DNA of 64,000 nt from Ruminiclostridium papyrosolvens C7 (GTDB lineage: Bacteria; Bacillota; Clostridia; Acetivibrionales; DSM-1351). Both the position numbers and the translations under genes were made by a program. The notes beneath the pieces were generated by a model, which saw only the letters and a program-made list of their open reading frames with translations, did no database searches and was not told the DNA's origin. Where the stretch lies: assembly GCF_000421965.1 (NCBI RefSeq), contig NZ_ATAY01000006.1, positions 118,245-182,244 of the forward strand. The letters are read 5' to 3'. Shown here piece after piece: positions 1 through 8,400 of the stretch (positions are counted from its first letter, which is position 1; each line of letters starts with the position of its first letter).

Positions 1-1029
1 TAGGGCGTATGCAATAACCCTGGCTTTGACCCTTGTCCTTTTTTCAAGTTCTCTGGTACGGCCACCAAAGAATCTGAAATTGTCGCCGTCTTTTATTACG
101 ACATGATCCCCGCCTCTGCCAAGGGCTATGTCAATACACGCATTTGCATTTTGCAGGTTTTCAACAATTGTGGGAGCATTTATGCCCAAGCCGATGCTAA
201 GTGTAACAGGAATCTTGTTTCCGAGATTTATTTCCTTAACTGTTTCCAGTATTTCAAACCGTTTTTCTTCCAGTTCATGCAGATACTTGAATGCAAATAT
301 ACAAAGATACTTGTCCCTTTCAAATTTCTTCAGAACTCCTCCCGTGTGACTTATCCAACTGGTAACCCTTTTATCTATTTCCGCCAGTAATTGCTGTCTT
401 ACAGCGTCTTCCATACTTTGCATCAGGTCATCATAATTGTCAATTACTACAAGCCCTACGGTATTTTTATTGTCCTCAAACTTCTTTTTTTCGTCTATTA
501 ATTCAGTATTATCAACAAGATAGAGCATAACAATAACACTTTCCTCGTTATTACTGTCATCGAGCTTTACCAAGTTGCCCAGAACTGAATAATGCCTGTT
601 ATTTATAGTGATTTCCGTAGATATGTTTATGCTGTCCCCTTCCATCATCTGGGGTTTCAGGTCAGAAACAAGTCCGGCTACTGTTTCCTCCTGAAAAGTA
701 TCATTCTGGAATATGCCCTTGAAGGAGGAGTTATACCATACAGTTGTCCCGTCTAATTCTGCAAGTACCAAGGGCATAGGAAAGTTTAATAGGGTGTCCT
801 TTGTAGCACAGTCTATATTAAAGGTAAGTGTCTCTATGTACTTGGTTATTTCCCGGTTTCTGATATGGGTGGACTTATAGTTATAAATCACCAGAAACAC
901 AAGCAAAATATACCCCGGTATTGAAACCAAAGGGTTTAAAACCGTTATTACTATTATGAGAAAGAAAATTACCCAAAGGTAAAAACCCGCCTTTGGAATA
1001 AATATCCGTGATAGTTTTCTGCTATCCAT
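1..1029 (-). CDS. gdpP: GdpP/YybT-family cyclic-di-AMP phosphodiesterase, 5' part (cut by window edge)
   Basis: I translated this directly from the minus strand. It opens at an ATG at 1029 and stays open for 343 codons to the window edge. The N-terminus has two hydrophobic helices (about residues 13-27 and 33-48), then a PAS-like segment, then a degenerate GGDEF-like domain. That order is typical of GdpP, a membrane-bound enzyme that hydrolyses c-di-AMP. The catalytic DHH/DHHA1 domains would lie beyond the left edge, so activity cannot be judged. The start lies 15 bases after the stop of the MazG-like gene, so the two are probably co-transcribed. In many Firmicutes gdpP sits near rpsF-ssb-rpsR, which fits this location. 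Confidence 0.85.
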   Translation of the reverse strand, partial: MDSRKLSRIFIPKAGFYLWVIFFLIIVITVLNPLVSIPGYILLVFLVIYNYKSTHIRNREITKYIETLTFNIDCATKDTLLNFPMPLVLAELDGTTVWYNSSFKGIFQNDTFQEETVAGLVSDLKPQMMEGDSINISTEITINNRHYSVLGNLVKLDDSNNEESVIVMLYLVDNTELIDEKKKFEDNKNTVGLVVIDNYDDLMQSMEDAVRQQLLAEIDKRVTSWISHTGGVLKKFERDKYLCIFAFKYLHELEEKRFEILETVKEINLGNKIPVTLSIGLGINAPTIVENLQNANACIDIALGRGGDHVVIKDGDNFRFFGGRTRELEKRTRVKARVIAYAL

Positions 1030-1044
1030 CTGAATTCTCCCGAA

Positions 1045-1389
1045 TTAAGTCCCCTGCCTTCCGGATCTTGATACATTAAGGTGTTTTGCCAGCTCTGACA
1101 AATCCCCGTAATATTTCTCAACATCATGATTCTCCACAAGGCCGAGCCTAATCTTACTATCTATTTTCATTTCTATAGTTTTATAATTAATACCAAACCG
1201 CTTTCCAAGAAGATAACAAATTAAAATAATATTTGCAAGCGTGTCTGCTAGTGTTTCCGAAACCTCTTCCCGAAAACCGTTCACCAGTGCTTTAAACAAA
1301 TTTGCTACATCAGTAAGTAGTTCGCTTTTTAGCCATTCAATAATCTTTACATTTCTTGTTATATCAATTTGATTGTCAAACTGTGCCAT
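1045..1389 (-). CDS. MazG-like family protein
   Basis: A 114-residue protein, all-helical in character, resembling the small MazG-like family found beside gdpP in clostridia. It has an acidic EEVSETLADTLANI segment around residues 42-55 that recalls the metal-binding helix of MazG-type nucleotide pyrophosphohydrolases. I start it at the ATG at 1389 because a GGGGGGAAGTT ribosome site lies just upstream; the ATG nine codons earlier has no comparable site. The substrate is unknown; house-cleaning of abnormal NTPs is a family-level guess. It is followed at once by gdpP. Confidence 0.7.
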   Translation of the reverse strand: MAQFDNQIDITRNVKIIEWLKSELLTDVANLFKALVNGFREEVSETLADTLANIILICYLLGKRFGINYKTIEMKIDSKIRLGLVENHDVEKYYGDLSELAKHLNVSRSGRQGT

Positions 1390-1488
1390 AACTTCCCCCC
1401 ACATATAGTCTACCATTTTTTGTAATGTAAATTATACCACTATTATGGGGCTATAGCCTTTCATTTCCCGTTATTTTCGGTGCATATT

Positions 1489-2325
1489 CTATATTTTTCC
1501 CTTAATCATGGGATACGAACCGATAAACCTGTAAAATGATGTTTTTCTTTTTATCATTGTTAAAGCATCATAAACGTCCTGATCCTCTATATGACCGTCA
1601 ATATCAATAAAAAATATATATTGCCCAAGTGCATTTTTGGATGGTCTTGACTCAATCCTTGTCATATTGATATCCCACAGGCTAAATATATCCAATACTC
1701 TGTACAGGCTTCCGGGCTTGTTATCCGTTGAAAACACAATGGAAGTCTTATCACAACCCGTCCTTTTCGAGTATTCTTTTGATATTATTACAAATCTGGT
1801 ATGATTGTTTGCAACATCCTGTATATCTGCTGCCAATACTTCAAGCCCATTTATTCTAGCAGCTGTTCGGCTTGTAATTGCTGCATAAGTACCGTCACCT
1901 TCGGAAACCCTTTGAGCAGCTTGAGAGGTACTGTTTTCCTCAACCTGAACAGCCTTAGGATAGCATCTATTCAGGTATTCTCTTGCCTGTCCCAAGGGCT
2001 GAGGATGTGACATAATTGTAGTGATATCCCCAGATAAAGTTCCCTTCCTGACTACCAGGTTTAAACTAACGGGCAGTATAAGTTCTCCTTTAATAAATAA
2101 GCCTTCTTCTTTAGCCAATACGTCCAGTGTAACGTTAACAGCACCTTCGAGGGAGTTCTCAATAGGAACTATTGCTTCACTTATAACGTTGTCTTTAACT
2201 GCATAAAGAACATCCTGAATAGACACAAATTCCATTAGGGTGCGCAACTGTCCCTCCGCATATAATCCTGCCGCTTCATGTGAAAATGTTCCGCAGGGCC
2301 CAAGATAACCAATACTCTTTACCAT
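1489..2325 (-). CDS. pheA: Prephenate dehydratase
   Basis: Converts prephenate to phenylpyruvate in phenylalanine synthesis. About 278 residues: a catalytic domain opening with GYLGPCGTFSHEAA, containing the conserved NHTRF segment (Thr-Arg-Phe catalytic motif), then a C-terminal ACT regulatory domain with the phenylalanine-binding ESRP sequence. It is a stand-alone dehydratase with no chorismate mutase domain. The ATG at 2325 follows a GGTAGGGAAA ribosome site; a TTG one codon upstream is less likely. No other aromatic amino acid gene is adjacent. Confidence 0.93.
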   Translation of the reverse strand: MVKSIGYLGPCGTFSHEAAGLYAEGQLRTLMEFVSIQDVLYAVKDNVISEAIVPIENSLEGAVNVTLDVLAKEEGLFIKGELILPVSLNLVVRKGTLSGDITTIMSHPQPLGQAREYLNRCYPKAVQVEENSTSQAAQRVSEGDGTYAAITSRTAARINGLEVLAADIQDVANNHTRFVIISKEYSKRTGCDKTSIVFSTDNKPGSLYRVLDIFSLWDINMTRIESRPSKNALGQYIFFIDIDGHIEDQDVYDALTMIKRKTSFYRFIGSYPMIKGKI

Positions 2326-2433
2326 CAATTTTCCCTACCCGTTTCATATATAAATTCTTTTCCGACAATAATATATAATATCATTTATTACCCATATTTC
2401 CAACCGAATAATACAAAAAGGGTAGAACATTGG

Positions 2434-2760
2434 CTATTTATCATTTTCATTTTCGTTTTCACCATCGTTATCCGTTTTGCCGAAATCCAGTGCCTGCTTT
2501 TCCAGTTCTTCATCACTTACCTTGGTATTAATTATCTCAAGTGCCTCTTGGTACCTGTCCTCCGGTACTTTTACATCTATAGGAACACAAGGCCCTAGTA
2601 TAACATTTAACAATGTACTGTCAATAAGGCCCAGATCCTTTCCTTTCCCTACACATACTATTCCATTTTCCTCGAGTTTTCCCTTAATTATATTAAACTC
2701 AAACTCATTATCCGCTGTTTTAAGATACTTCCAATTAATTTGATCTTGTTGATTATCCAT
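2434..2760 (-). CDS. DUF2007-type protein
   Basis: A 108-residue protein that resembles the DUF2007 family (small putative signal-transducing or partner-binding domains): an N-terminal 'YLKTADNEFEFNIIKGKLEENGI' type pattern followed by a hydrophobic ligand-like strand and a VPEDRYQEALEII helix. The last 20 residues are very acidic (DNDGENENEND). A GGAGGGTAT ribosome site precedes the ATG. The gene stands alone, about 110 bases upstream of pheA on the same strand. Its cellular role is unknown. Confidence 0.65.
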   Translation of the reverse strand: MDNQQDQINWKYLKTADNEFEFNIIKGKLEENGIVCVGKGKDLGLIDSTLLNVILGPCVPIDVKVPEDRYQEALEIINTKVSDEELEKQALDFGKTDNDGENENENDK

Positions 2761-2959
2761 ATACCCTCCAAATTATTTATCATAATATTCCCATATATGT
2801 TTTCCCGTTCCACCTTTTAATATATTATACTATTAATATAATATTGTTAACAGTTTTACAACCATACCTATAATAAATTTTCTATAAGCTTCCGTTGATT
2901 TTACTCCTTCTATCTGTCAGAATTAAAAAAACAAATATTTAACAGGAGTTGACATTACA

Positions 2960-3637
2960 ATGAGTTTTAATGGATTTACCGGTGAAGCCCTTAGATTTCT
3001 TTTTGAGAATAGAATGAACAACCGTAAAGAATGGTACGATAGCCATAAACCCGATTATAAAAAATATGTGTATAATCCTTTTTTAGAATTAATTGAAGAG
3101 TTGATACCTACCATAATGGAAATAGATAACCAAATTATAACTATACCCTCTAAATTGATTTCCAGAGTTCGTAGAGATACACGCTTTACCAAAGATAAGA
3201 CACTTTACAGGGATAATGTATGGTTTGTTTTTCTTAGGGATAAAAGTATTATGTCAACCTCTCCATGTTTCTGGTTTGAAATAAGCCAAAAGGGTTCAAG
3301 CTACGGTGTAGGATTCTACGGTGCAGAAACTAAGTCAATGGCTAATATGCGGGAAATGATAATTAACAGACACCCTCTATTTCTGGATGCCCTTGCTTGC
3401 TATGAATCTCAAAGTCAGTTTGTTATTGGCGGCGATATGTATAAGCGAAGCAAATTCCCTGACCAACCCGAAAATCTAAAATTATGGCTGGACAGAAAAA
3501 ATATTTTCTTTGAAAGTGTGCAGAATAACTTTAAACTTGCATTTTCAAAAGAATTACCTGAAGTATTAAGGCAAGGTTTCCTTCAGCTAAAGCCGATATA
3601 TGATTTCTTATGCATGATTGAAGCTTATGGCGGATAG
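2960..3637 (+). CDS. DUF2461 family protein
   Basis: A 225-residue soluble protein. The opening FNGFTGEALRFLFENRMNNR, the 'W(Y/F)...Y' segment and the RVRRDTRFTKDKTLYRDN block are hallmarks of the DUF2461 (TIGR02453) family. Its function is unknown. It is the only plus-strand gene between the pheA block and the dockerin gene. An AGGAG sits 11 bases before the ATG. A strong inverted repeat follows it. Confidence 0.8.
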   Translation: MSFNGFTGEALRFLFENRMNNRKEWYDSHKPDYKKYVYNPFLELIEELIPTIMEIDNQIITIPSKLISRVRRDTRFTKDKTLYRDNVWFVFLRDKSIMSTSPCFWFEISQKGSSYGVGFYGAETKSMANMREMIINRHPLFLDALACYESQSQFVIGGDMYKRSKFPDQPENLKLWLDRKNIFFESVQNNFKLAFSKELPEVLRQGFLQLKPIYDFLCMIEAYGG

Positions 3638-3673
3638 GACTTAGTTATTTACTGCTTAATAAAGAAGATAATA

Positions 3674-3716
3674 AAGAACCACCTAGATATTACAAGTATC
3701 TGGATGGTTCTCTTAA
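3674..3716. terminator. Hairpin terminator between convergent genes
   Basis: GAACCACCTAGATA and TATCTGGATGGTTC form a stem of about 14 bp with one mismatch and a 7-base loop. It lies between the plus-strand DUF2461 gene and the minus-strand dockerin gene. The T-rich right flank fits termination of the plus-strand gene best. Confidence 0.6.
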
Positions 3717-3760
3717 CTTTATAATTCTGACCACTTTTTACACACAATTATGTTATTTAA

Positions 3761-5275
3761 TTACCAACGTATACCGCCTCCACCAAAGATAGAGCCACCT
3801 GCAGTGGTTACCATAGTACTGGTTGTAAAGGTCTTTGATAATGTTCCGTTAATATACATTTTATAAGTCTGACCCGATACTAGAGATGGAGAAGTAAACA
3901 GTAGTGTTGAACCGGCTTTTTTAGCTGTAAAGTTATAGATTTCAGCTCCGGAAGCATCTTTTATGCTAACAACTGCATTTAATGAAGGCCCGGCTAATAT
4001 AGCTGAACATTGCTTAGACGTACTTGCCGTGGGAGAAGATGTACATCCCCCCACCGCCGCAAGAGTTCCTCCGGTAATAGTGAAATTGTTAGTATCACAA
4101 TCGGCACAGCCATCCGGTTGACCTCCACCATAAATAACTGCATTTCCACCCGTCATAGTTATGGTTCCGTTTGAGTCATATCCATCTGTTCCAGATATTA
4201 TTGCAATATTTCCACCGTTGATAACTAATTGTGTACCAGCACACAAACCATCTTCAGTTGCTGTAATATTAATAGTACCATTATTAACAGTTGTTACAGT
4301 TTTACCCTCAATACCTTCATAGGATTTTAAAACTGTAGTTGTACCGCCGTTAAATGTTAAATCTAATTCAGAGTGAATCCCATCATCACCTGCACTTAGA
4401 GTCAGGGCACCATTGTCAATTATTATGTCACCATCAGTGTCAATACAATCTGAAGTAGCAGTTATATTTAGTGTTCCTCCGGTAATTTCTATTGTATTAT
4501 TGCAATGTATTCCGTCCGTAGGGGCAGATTTAATGTTAATATTTCCGTTTTCAATTTTGATATCATCATCACCAGCAATGCCGTGTTTGTAGTTACCGGT
4601 AATGTTTAAAGTTCCGGCACCCTTTATTTCTAAATCGTCATTGCTTGATATAACAGCTTTAGCTTCGGAATTAGCCGTAGAGTATGTTTTCGCATCAGTT
4701 AAGTTGTTAGTTGACCCTTCTACGATTGTAATAAATCCCTTGTCCACATTTTGAAAGAAAATAGCCGGTCCACTTGAATTGGTTATACTACAGCCATTTA
4801 GACGTAACTTAACCTTTTCAGTAGTATTAACGTAAATCATACCATTTGACAAAGTACCTACTACCTCAAAATCACCTCCGGCCGTAATATTAACTGTTGT
4901 ACCACTTACAGCTACACCTGTTCCGGTACAAGTTATTGTGCTGCCTAAGGTGATTTTACCGACATTTGCTTTCCATGCATCTTCAGGATCAACGGGAGTA
5001 ACAGTATCAACAGGGAACGTAGTTATGTTCCCCAGTAGATAACTTTTCAGTAATGCAAAGTCAATGGCATCCACCGAACCATCACCATTTAAGTCAGCAG
5101 CTTTAGTATCACTAATTGTAGAAACACCTAAAAGGCTACTCTTCATGGCTGCAATATCCAATGCATTTATTCCCCCATCAGAATTTAAGTCTCCCGTAAC
5201 AGCTGCTTTTGCTAACATACTACTACAAGCAAGAGTACCTGCCAGCGTAAGTACCAAAACTAACTTTTTTTTCAT
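3761..5275 (-). CDS. Secreted dockerin protein with carbohydrate-binding beta-solenoid (DUF4353/Cthe_2159-like)
   Basis: 504 residues: a signal peptide (residues 1-25, MKKK start then a hydrophobic core), a type I dockerin (two calcium loops at about 29-40, DLNSDGGINALD, and 61-72, DLNGDGSVDAID), a short linker, then a long beta-rich region with many GG-x-I/L-x-I repeats, as in the DUF4353 family. The family's studied member, Cthe_2159 of C. thermocellum, binds cellulose and acidic sugars and forms a beta-helix; I infer similar binding here. The dockerin is N-terminal, whereas most are C-terminal. Ala-Leu / Ala-Ile at the recognition positions resembles C. cellulolyticum cellulosomal dockerins. 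No glycoside hydrolase motif was seen. The ribosome site is GGAAGGATTTT. Confidence 0.85.
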   Translation of the reverse strand: MKKKLVLVLTLAGTLACSSMLAKAAVTGDLNSDGGINALDIAAMKSSLLGVSTISDTKAADLNGDGSVDAIDFALLKSYLLGNITTFPVDTVTPVDPEDAWKANVGKITLGSTITCTGTGVAVSGTTVNITAGGDFEVVGTLSNGMIYVNTTEKVKLRLNGCSITNSSGPAIFFQNVDKGFITIVEGSTNNLTDAKTYSTANSEAKAVISSNDDLEIKGAGTLNITGNYKHGIAGDDDIKIENGNINIKSAPTDGIHCNNTIEITGGTLNITATSDCIDTDGDIIIDNGALTLSAGDDGIHSELDLTFNGGTTTVLKSYEGIEGKTVTTVNNGTINITATEDGLCAGTQLVINGGNIAIISGTDGYDSNGTITMTGGNAVIYGGGQPDGCADCDTNNFTITGGTLAAVGGCTSSPTASTSKQCSAILAGPSLNAVVSIKDASGAEIYNFTAKKAGSTLLFTSPSLVSGQTYKMYINGTLSKTFTTSTMVTTAGGSIFGGGGIRW

Positions 5276-5434
5276 AAAATCCTTCCTTTCTTTTATGTTT
5301 TACTTTATGTGGTTATATTTTACAATTTGAAACTTAAACCAACCTTAAAAATATTATCAATGTGAAGTATTTATTGACATTTTTTTCAATATATAACATC
5401 ATATATTTAAGTCATTAAAAATGAGGATTTTGTT

Positions 5435-6115
5435 ATGAATATTTTACTTGTTGAAGACAGAATTCCTTCCGATGATTCTCTGGTACAATTATTTAAGGAA
5501 AACAATCACAAGATTGACCATACCGACAGTATGAGATATGGTTTATATCTAGCTTTGACGGGTTCACATGATATTATCGTAATAGATACTTTGACTCATA
5601 CGGTAGATGAAATTAATCTTCTTAAAAGTATAAGGAAAAGTGGCTTGACATCACCTGTATTTCTTATTTCTACTCAAAGTGATATATCGTACAAAGTAAT
5701 TGGTCTGGACAGTGGTGCTGATGATTACCTTGTCAAGCCTTTTTCTACGGAAGAACTATTTGCGCGAATCAGAGCTTTAGGTAGGCGAAAAAATTCAATA
5801 CTTTTAAATAACAACTTATGCTATGGTGACATTACTCTTTATACCAACTGCTTAACACTATCGACAGAAGAAGCAAAAATCAAACTAACCTGTCAGGAGT
5901 GCAAAATTTTAGAGTTTTTAATTATTAGGAGATGTATGATTACTTCAAAAGATATAATAATAGAGAAAATATGGGGGCTAGACACTGATGCACATGGAAA
6001 TCACGTTGAAGTGTATATATATTTTATAAGAAAAAAATTGAAATCTTTAAATTCAAAAGTCATTATAAATACTATTCGCGGATTAGGCTACAAACTCGAT
6101 ATAAAATCAAAGTAA
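5435..6115 (+). CDS. Orphan OmpR/PhoB-family response regulator
   Basis: 226 residues: a receiver domain (1-115) with acidic pair E7/D8, phosphoacceptor D51, T80 and K101 all present, followed by a winged-helix DNA-binding domain (about 130-225) with the typical 'VEVYIYFIRKKL...IRGLGYKL' ending. It should therefore be a phosphorylatable transcription factor. No histidine kinase gene lies nearby, so its partner and target genes are unknown. It is divergent from the dockerin gene (about 160 bases between starts), which makes that gene a possible target, although this is only positional inference. Confidence 0.88.
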   Translation: MNILLVEDRIPSDDSLVQLFKENNHKIDHTDSMRYGLYLALTGSHDIIVIDTLTHTVDEINLLKSIRKSGLTSPVFLISTQSDISYKVIGLDSGADDYLVKPFSTEELFARIRALGRRKNSILLNNNLCYGDITLYTNCLTLSTEEAKIKLTCQECKILEFLIIRRCMITSKDIIIEKIWGLDTDAHGNHVEVYIYFIRKKLKSLNSKVIINTIRGLGYKLDIKSK

Positions 6116-6148
6116 AAGTAAGGATATTTTAATTTTCTTATTAAGCTA

Positions 6149-6186
6149 AAAAGCACTATAGACAAAGGTCTACAGTGCTTTTTTGG
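6149..6186. terminator. Bidirectional terminator
   Basis: AAGCACTATAGAC-AAA-GGTCTACAGTGCTT forms a 13-base stem with one mismatch. It is flanked by A-rich sequence on the left and T-rich sequence on the right, so it can serve both the plus-strand response regulator and the minus-strand rpsR operon. Confidence 0.8.
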
Positions 6187-6217
6187 ATTAAAATTATATT
6201 TTCCTCTTTTTCTATCT

Positions 6218-6511
6218 CTATTCAGCAGTATATGGAAGTAAAGCAATATGTCTTGCTCTCTTAACCGCAACTGTTAACTGACGTTGGTGCTTTGCGCAGT
6301 TTCCTGATATTCTTCTAGGAAGAATCTTACCTCTTTCAGAAACATACTTTCTGATTTTAGCAACATCCTTGTAATCTATATCAGTAGCTTTGTCAACACA
6401 GAATGAGCAAACCTTTTTCTTTACTCTTCTCATTCTCATGCCGCCTTTTCCTTCGCCCTTATCATAAGAATCTCTGTCGTTTCTTCTGTTATCTCTCTTT
6501 GGTCCTGGCAT
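6218..6511 (-). CDS. rpsR: Ribosomal protein bS18
   Basis: 97 residues with the conserved core 'KKVCSFC...IDYKDV...[35 protein letters not shown]' (paraphrased from visible segments). The N-terminal extension of about 28 residues is charged and glycine-rich. The C-x-x-C plus C-A-K-H arrangement is the zinc-binding form of S18. It is the last gene of the rpsF-ssb-rpsR operon, with an AAAGGAGGAG ribosome site. S18 pairs with S6 on the 30S platform. Confidence 0.97.
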   Translation of the reverse strand: MPGPKRDNRRNDRDSYDKGEGKGGMRMRRVKKKVCSFCVDKATDIDYKDVAKIRKYVSERGKILPRRISGNCAKHQRQLTVAVKRARHIALLPYTAE

Positions 6512-6597
6512 GTCTAACTCCTCCTTTCAAGCACCCTTAGCGGTACTTATTTAATTTATAAAAAATTCTGTTAAATTTCGGTTTTCAAAATACCATG

Positions 6598-7026
6598 TTA
6601 AAAAGGCAGTTCGTCATCCTCATCCATTGGATAGAATCCATCACCGGATGCGGCAGGTGTTTCAGAATAAGTTTTCTGCGTGGAACCACCGTTACCAGTT
6701 TCACCATTACGTTTACTGTCTGCAAAGTAAGTTTCCTCTGCGACAACTTCTGTAACGTAATGACGCTTCCCCTCATTATCGTCCCATGTTCTGGTCTGAA
6801 TCCTACCAACAACAACAACCTGCAATCCTTTTGTAAAATACTTTCCACAAAACTCTGCGCTCTTGTCCCATGCAACAACATTGATGAAATCAGCCTGTGG
6901 CTGTCCTTCTCTGGCAAAACGTCTGTTTACGGCAAGTGTGAAACTCGCAACTGCCGTATTGTTTCCACTGGTGTATCTTAGGTCTGGATCTTTTGTAAGT
7001 CTACCCATTAATACAACTTTGTTCAT
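6598..7026 (-). CDS. ssb: Single-stranded DNA-binding protein
   Basis: 142 residues. An N-terminal OB fold starting MNKVVLMGRLTKDPDLRYT is followed by a flexible linker rich in Gly, Ser, Thr and Asn, and the acidic DEDDELPF tip that recruits replication and repair proteins. It is slightly short for a bacterial SSB (usually 150-180), mainly in the linker. It sits between rpsF and rpsR, 11 bases after the rpsF stop, which is the standard Firmicute arrangement for the essential SSB. Confidence 0.97.
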   Translation of the reverse strand: MNKVVLMGRLTKDPDLRYTSGNNTAVASFTLAVNRRFAREGQPQADFINVVAWDKSAEFCGKYFTKGLQVVVVGRIQTRTWDDNEGKRHYVTEVVAEETYFADSKRNGETGNGGSTQKTYSETPAASGDGFYPMDEDDELPF

Positions 7027-7037
7027 ACTCCCACCTA

Positions 7038-7322
7038 CTAATCCTTCTTTATTATGATATACTTGAGAATTCCTTCAGTGATTTTGTAGATTCTTTCTAA
7101 TTCAGCAGGAAAATCTGGGCTTGATGAAAAGTTCGCAAGTACATAATAACCGTCGGTCTTATCATCGATTTCGTAAGCCATCTTTCTCTTTCCCCATTCA
7201 TCGATGCTTTCCAGCTGAGCTGAAGTTTCGAGCATAGTTTTGAACTTTTCTACGAGAGCCTTTGTAGCTTCCTCGCCAACTTCTGAATTGATAATAAAGA
7301 TAGTTTCATACTTCTTTAACAT
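7038..7322 (-). CDS. rpsF: Ribosomal protein bS6
   Basis: 94 residues beginning MLKKYETIFIINSEVGEEA, with the WGKRKMAYEIDDKTDGYYVL segment typical of S6. It heads the rpsF-ssb-rpsR operon. The GGGGAGGTGACC ribosome site is embedded in the leader structure described separately, so S6:S18 binding there could block its own translation. Confidence 0.97.
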   Translation of the reverse strand: MLKKYETIFIINSEVGEEATKALVEKFKTMLETSAQLESIDEWGKRKMAYEIDDKTDGYYVLANFSSSPDFPAELERIYKITEGILKYIIIKKD

Positions 7323-7330
7323 TATTGGTC

Positions 7331-7380
7331 ACCTCCCCTCGGACTTTAGCGGCCCTGTATCATGAGTACAGAGCAAGGAT
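7331..7380 (-). promoter_or_regulatory. S6:S18-binding leader motif upstream of rpsF
   Basis: On the minus strand a stem CTCTGTA / TACAGGG with a 7-base loop is followed at once by CCG, then a second CCG, then GAGGGGAGG, which pairs with the upstream CCTT and contains the Shine-Dalgarno. A hairpin with a conserved unpaired CCG directly before rpsF is the pattern of the S6:S18 autoregulatory RNA known in many bacteria. The assignment rests on position and motif; I did not score it against a covariance model. Confidence 0.65.
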
Positions 7381-7414
7381 GTTATCTTAATTTATTTGTA
7401 ACATACAATTTTGT

Positions 7415-7443
7415 ATTTTATCACAGTGTGTTGGAATAAGCAA
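7415..7443 (-). promoter_or_regulatory. Probable sigma-A promoter of rpsF operon
   Basis: On the minus strand TTGCTT (7438-7443) and TAAAAT (7415-7420) are separated by 17 bases. The start site would lie about 85 bases before rpsF and so would transcribe the whole leader hairpin. Confidence 0.5.
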
Positions 7444-7492
7444 GTCTTATTTTCCGTCTGTTATATATATCAAAAACCCACAAACTTTATTA

Positions 7493-7521
7493 TTGACTGA
7501 TATGTAAAAATTTGATATTAT
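7493..7521 (+). promoter_or_regulatory. Sigma-A promoter of the DUF2325-flavodoxin-DUF3793 operon
   Basis: TTGACT (7493-7498), a 17-base spacer, then TATTAT (7516-7521). The expected start site, about 7528, falls immediately before the Fur box. Confidence 0.7.
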
Positions 7522-7531
7522 ATTGTTAATT

Positions 7532-7550
7532 GATAATGATTATCATTATC
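7532..7550 (+). promoter_or_regulatory. Fur box
   Basis: gataatgattatcattatc is a 19-base palindrome that matches the classical Fur operator consensus at 18 of 19 positions, the only change being at the centre. It lies just downstream of the predicted -10 element, so iron-loaded Fur should repress this operon. The operon should be switched on when iron is scarce. Confidence 0.85.
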
Positions 7551-7575
7551 ATAAATGATTTAGGAGGAATTATTT

Positions 7576-7881
7576 ATGAGCATTGTATTAGTAGGTGGTC
7601 ATGACAGAATGCAGGATGAATATAAACAAATATGTTGTAAACGTGGACACCGTGTAAAGATTTATACTCAAATGCCTGCAAGATTTGATAAGGTTATCGG
7701 AAACCCTGACGGAATAGTCTTATTTACAGGTACAGTTTCCCATAAAATGATTCTTACTGCACTTAGAGAGGCAAAGAAAAAGAAAATCAGTGTTTTTAGA
7801 AGCCACACAAGTAGTGCTAACTCACTTGAAGAGCTTCTAACAAAAATGGAAGGTGCTAATGGTACTGTCTGTCCCTCTTAA
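7576..7881 (+). CDS. DUF2325 domain protein
   Basis: A 101-residue single-domain protein. MSIVLVGGHDRM at the start, a central GNPDGIVLFTGTVSHKMILTALREAKKK-type segment and a Ser-rich HTSSANSLEELL end are characteristic of DUF2325, a Rossmann-like family of unknown function. A GGAGG ribosome site precedes the ATG. It is the first gene behind the Fur box and is followed 35 bases later by flavodoxin, so a role in the low-iron response is inferred from context alone. Confidence 0.8.
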   Translation: MSIVLVGGHDRMQDEYKQICCKRGHRVKIYTQMPARFDKVIGNPDGIVLFTGTVSHKMILTALREAKKKKISVFRSHTSSANSLEELLTKMEGANGTVCPS

Positions 7882-7916
7882 TAATAGAGGAAAATATAAT
7901 GATAGGAGTATCTATT

Positions 7917-8348
7917 ATGAAAAATATTATTGTTATATTCTGGAGTGGAACCGGCAATACCCAAAAGATGGCTATGGCGGTAGCAGAAGGTGCAGGTTGC
8001 AATGACACACAGGTAATCGTCAAACAAGTTTCGGATGCAACTGTTGATGATGTATTGAATGCAGATGTTGTAGCGTTAGGTTGTCCCTCAATGGGCTGTG
8101 AAGTCCTTGAAGAAACAGAAATGGAGCCATTTATAGAGTCATTGGAACAAGTCAACCTTAAAGACAAAAAAATGGTGCTTTTCGGCTCATATGACTGGGG
8201 TACCGGACAGTGGATGGAAGACTGGTCTGAGAGAATGACAGGTCTTGGTGCCATTCTCGTTACGGAAGGACTAATAATACATACTGAACCTGATGATATT
8301 GGTATTCTAAAATGCAAGGAACTAGGCAAAAAATTGTTTGAAGCTTAG
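7917..8348 (+). CDS. Flavodoxin (short-chain)
   Basis: 143 residues. The FMN-phosphate loop WSGTGNTQKM follows the first strand, and GSYDWGTGQWMEDW near residues 88-101 matches the isoalloxazine-binding loops of clostridial flavodoxins. It carries electrons at low potential and commonly replaces ferredoxin when iron is short, consistent with the upstream Fur box. I use the ATG at 7917 because ATAGGAG precedes it and the protein then begins at the usual flavodoxin N-terminus; an ATG at 7899 would add six residues. Confidence 0.92.
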   Translation: MKNIIVIFWSGTGNTQKMAMAVAEGAGCNDTQVIVKQVSDATVDDVLNADVVALGCPSMGCEVLEETEMEPFIESLEQVNLKDKKMVLFGSYDWGTGQWMEDWSERMTGLGAILVTEGLIIHTEPDDIGILKCKELGKKLFEA

Positions 8349-8400
8349 TTATGTCAAATGAAAGGAGGTAGTTCCAATCAAAATAAATACAATCGACTTT

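Noticed and set aside
6088..6270. Minus-strand 60-codon frame between rpsR and the response regulator
   Set aside because: It spans a terminator hairpin and has no ribosome site.
6595..6981. Plus-strand frame over ssb
   Set aside because: It is antisense to a clear ssb gene in a conserved operon and has no ribosome site.
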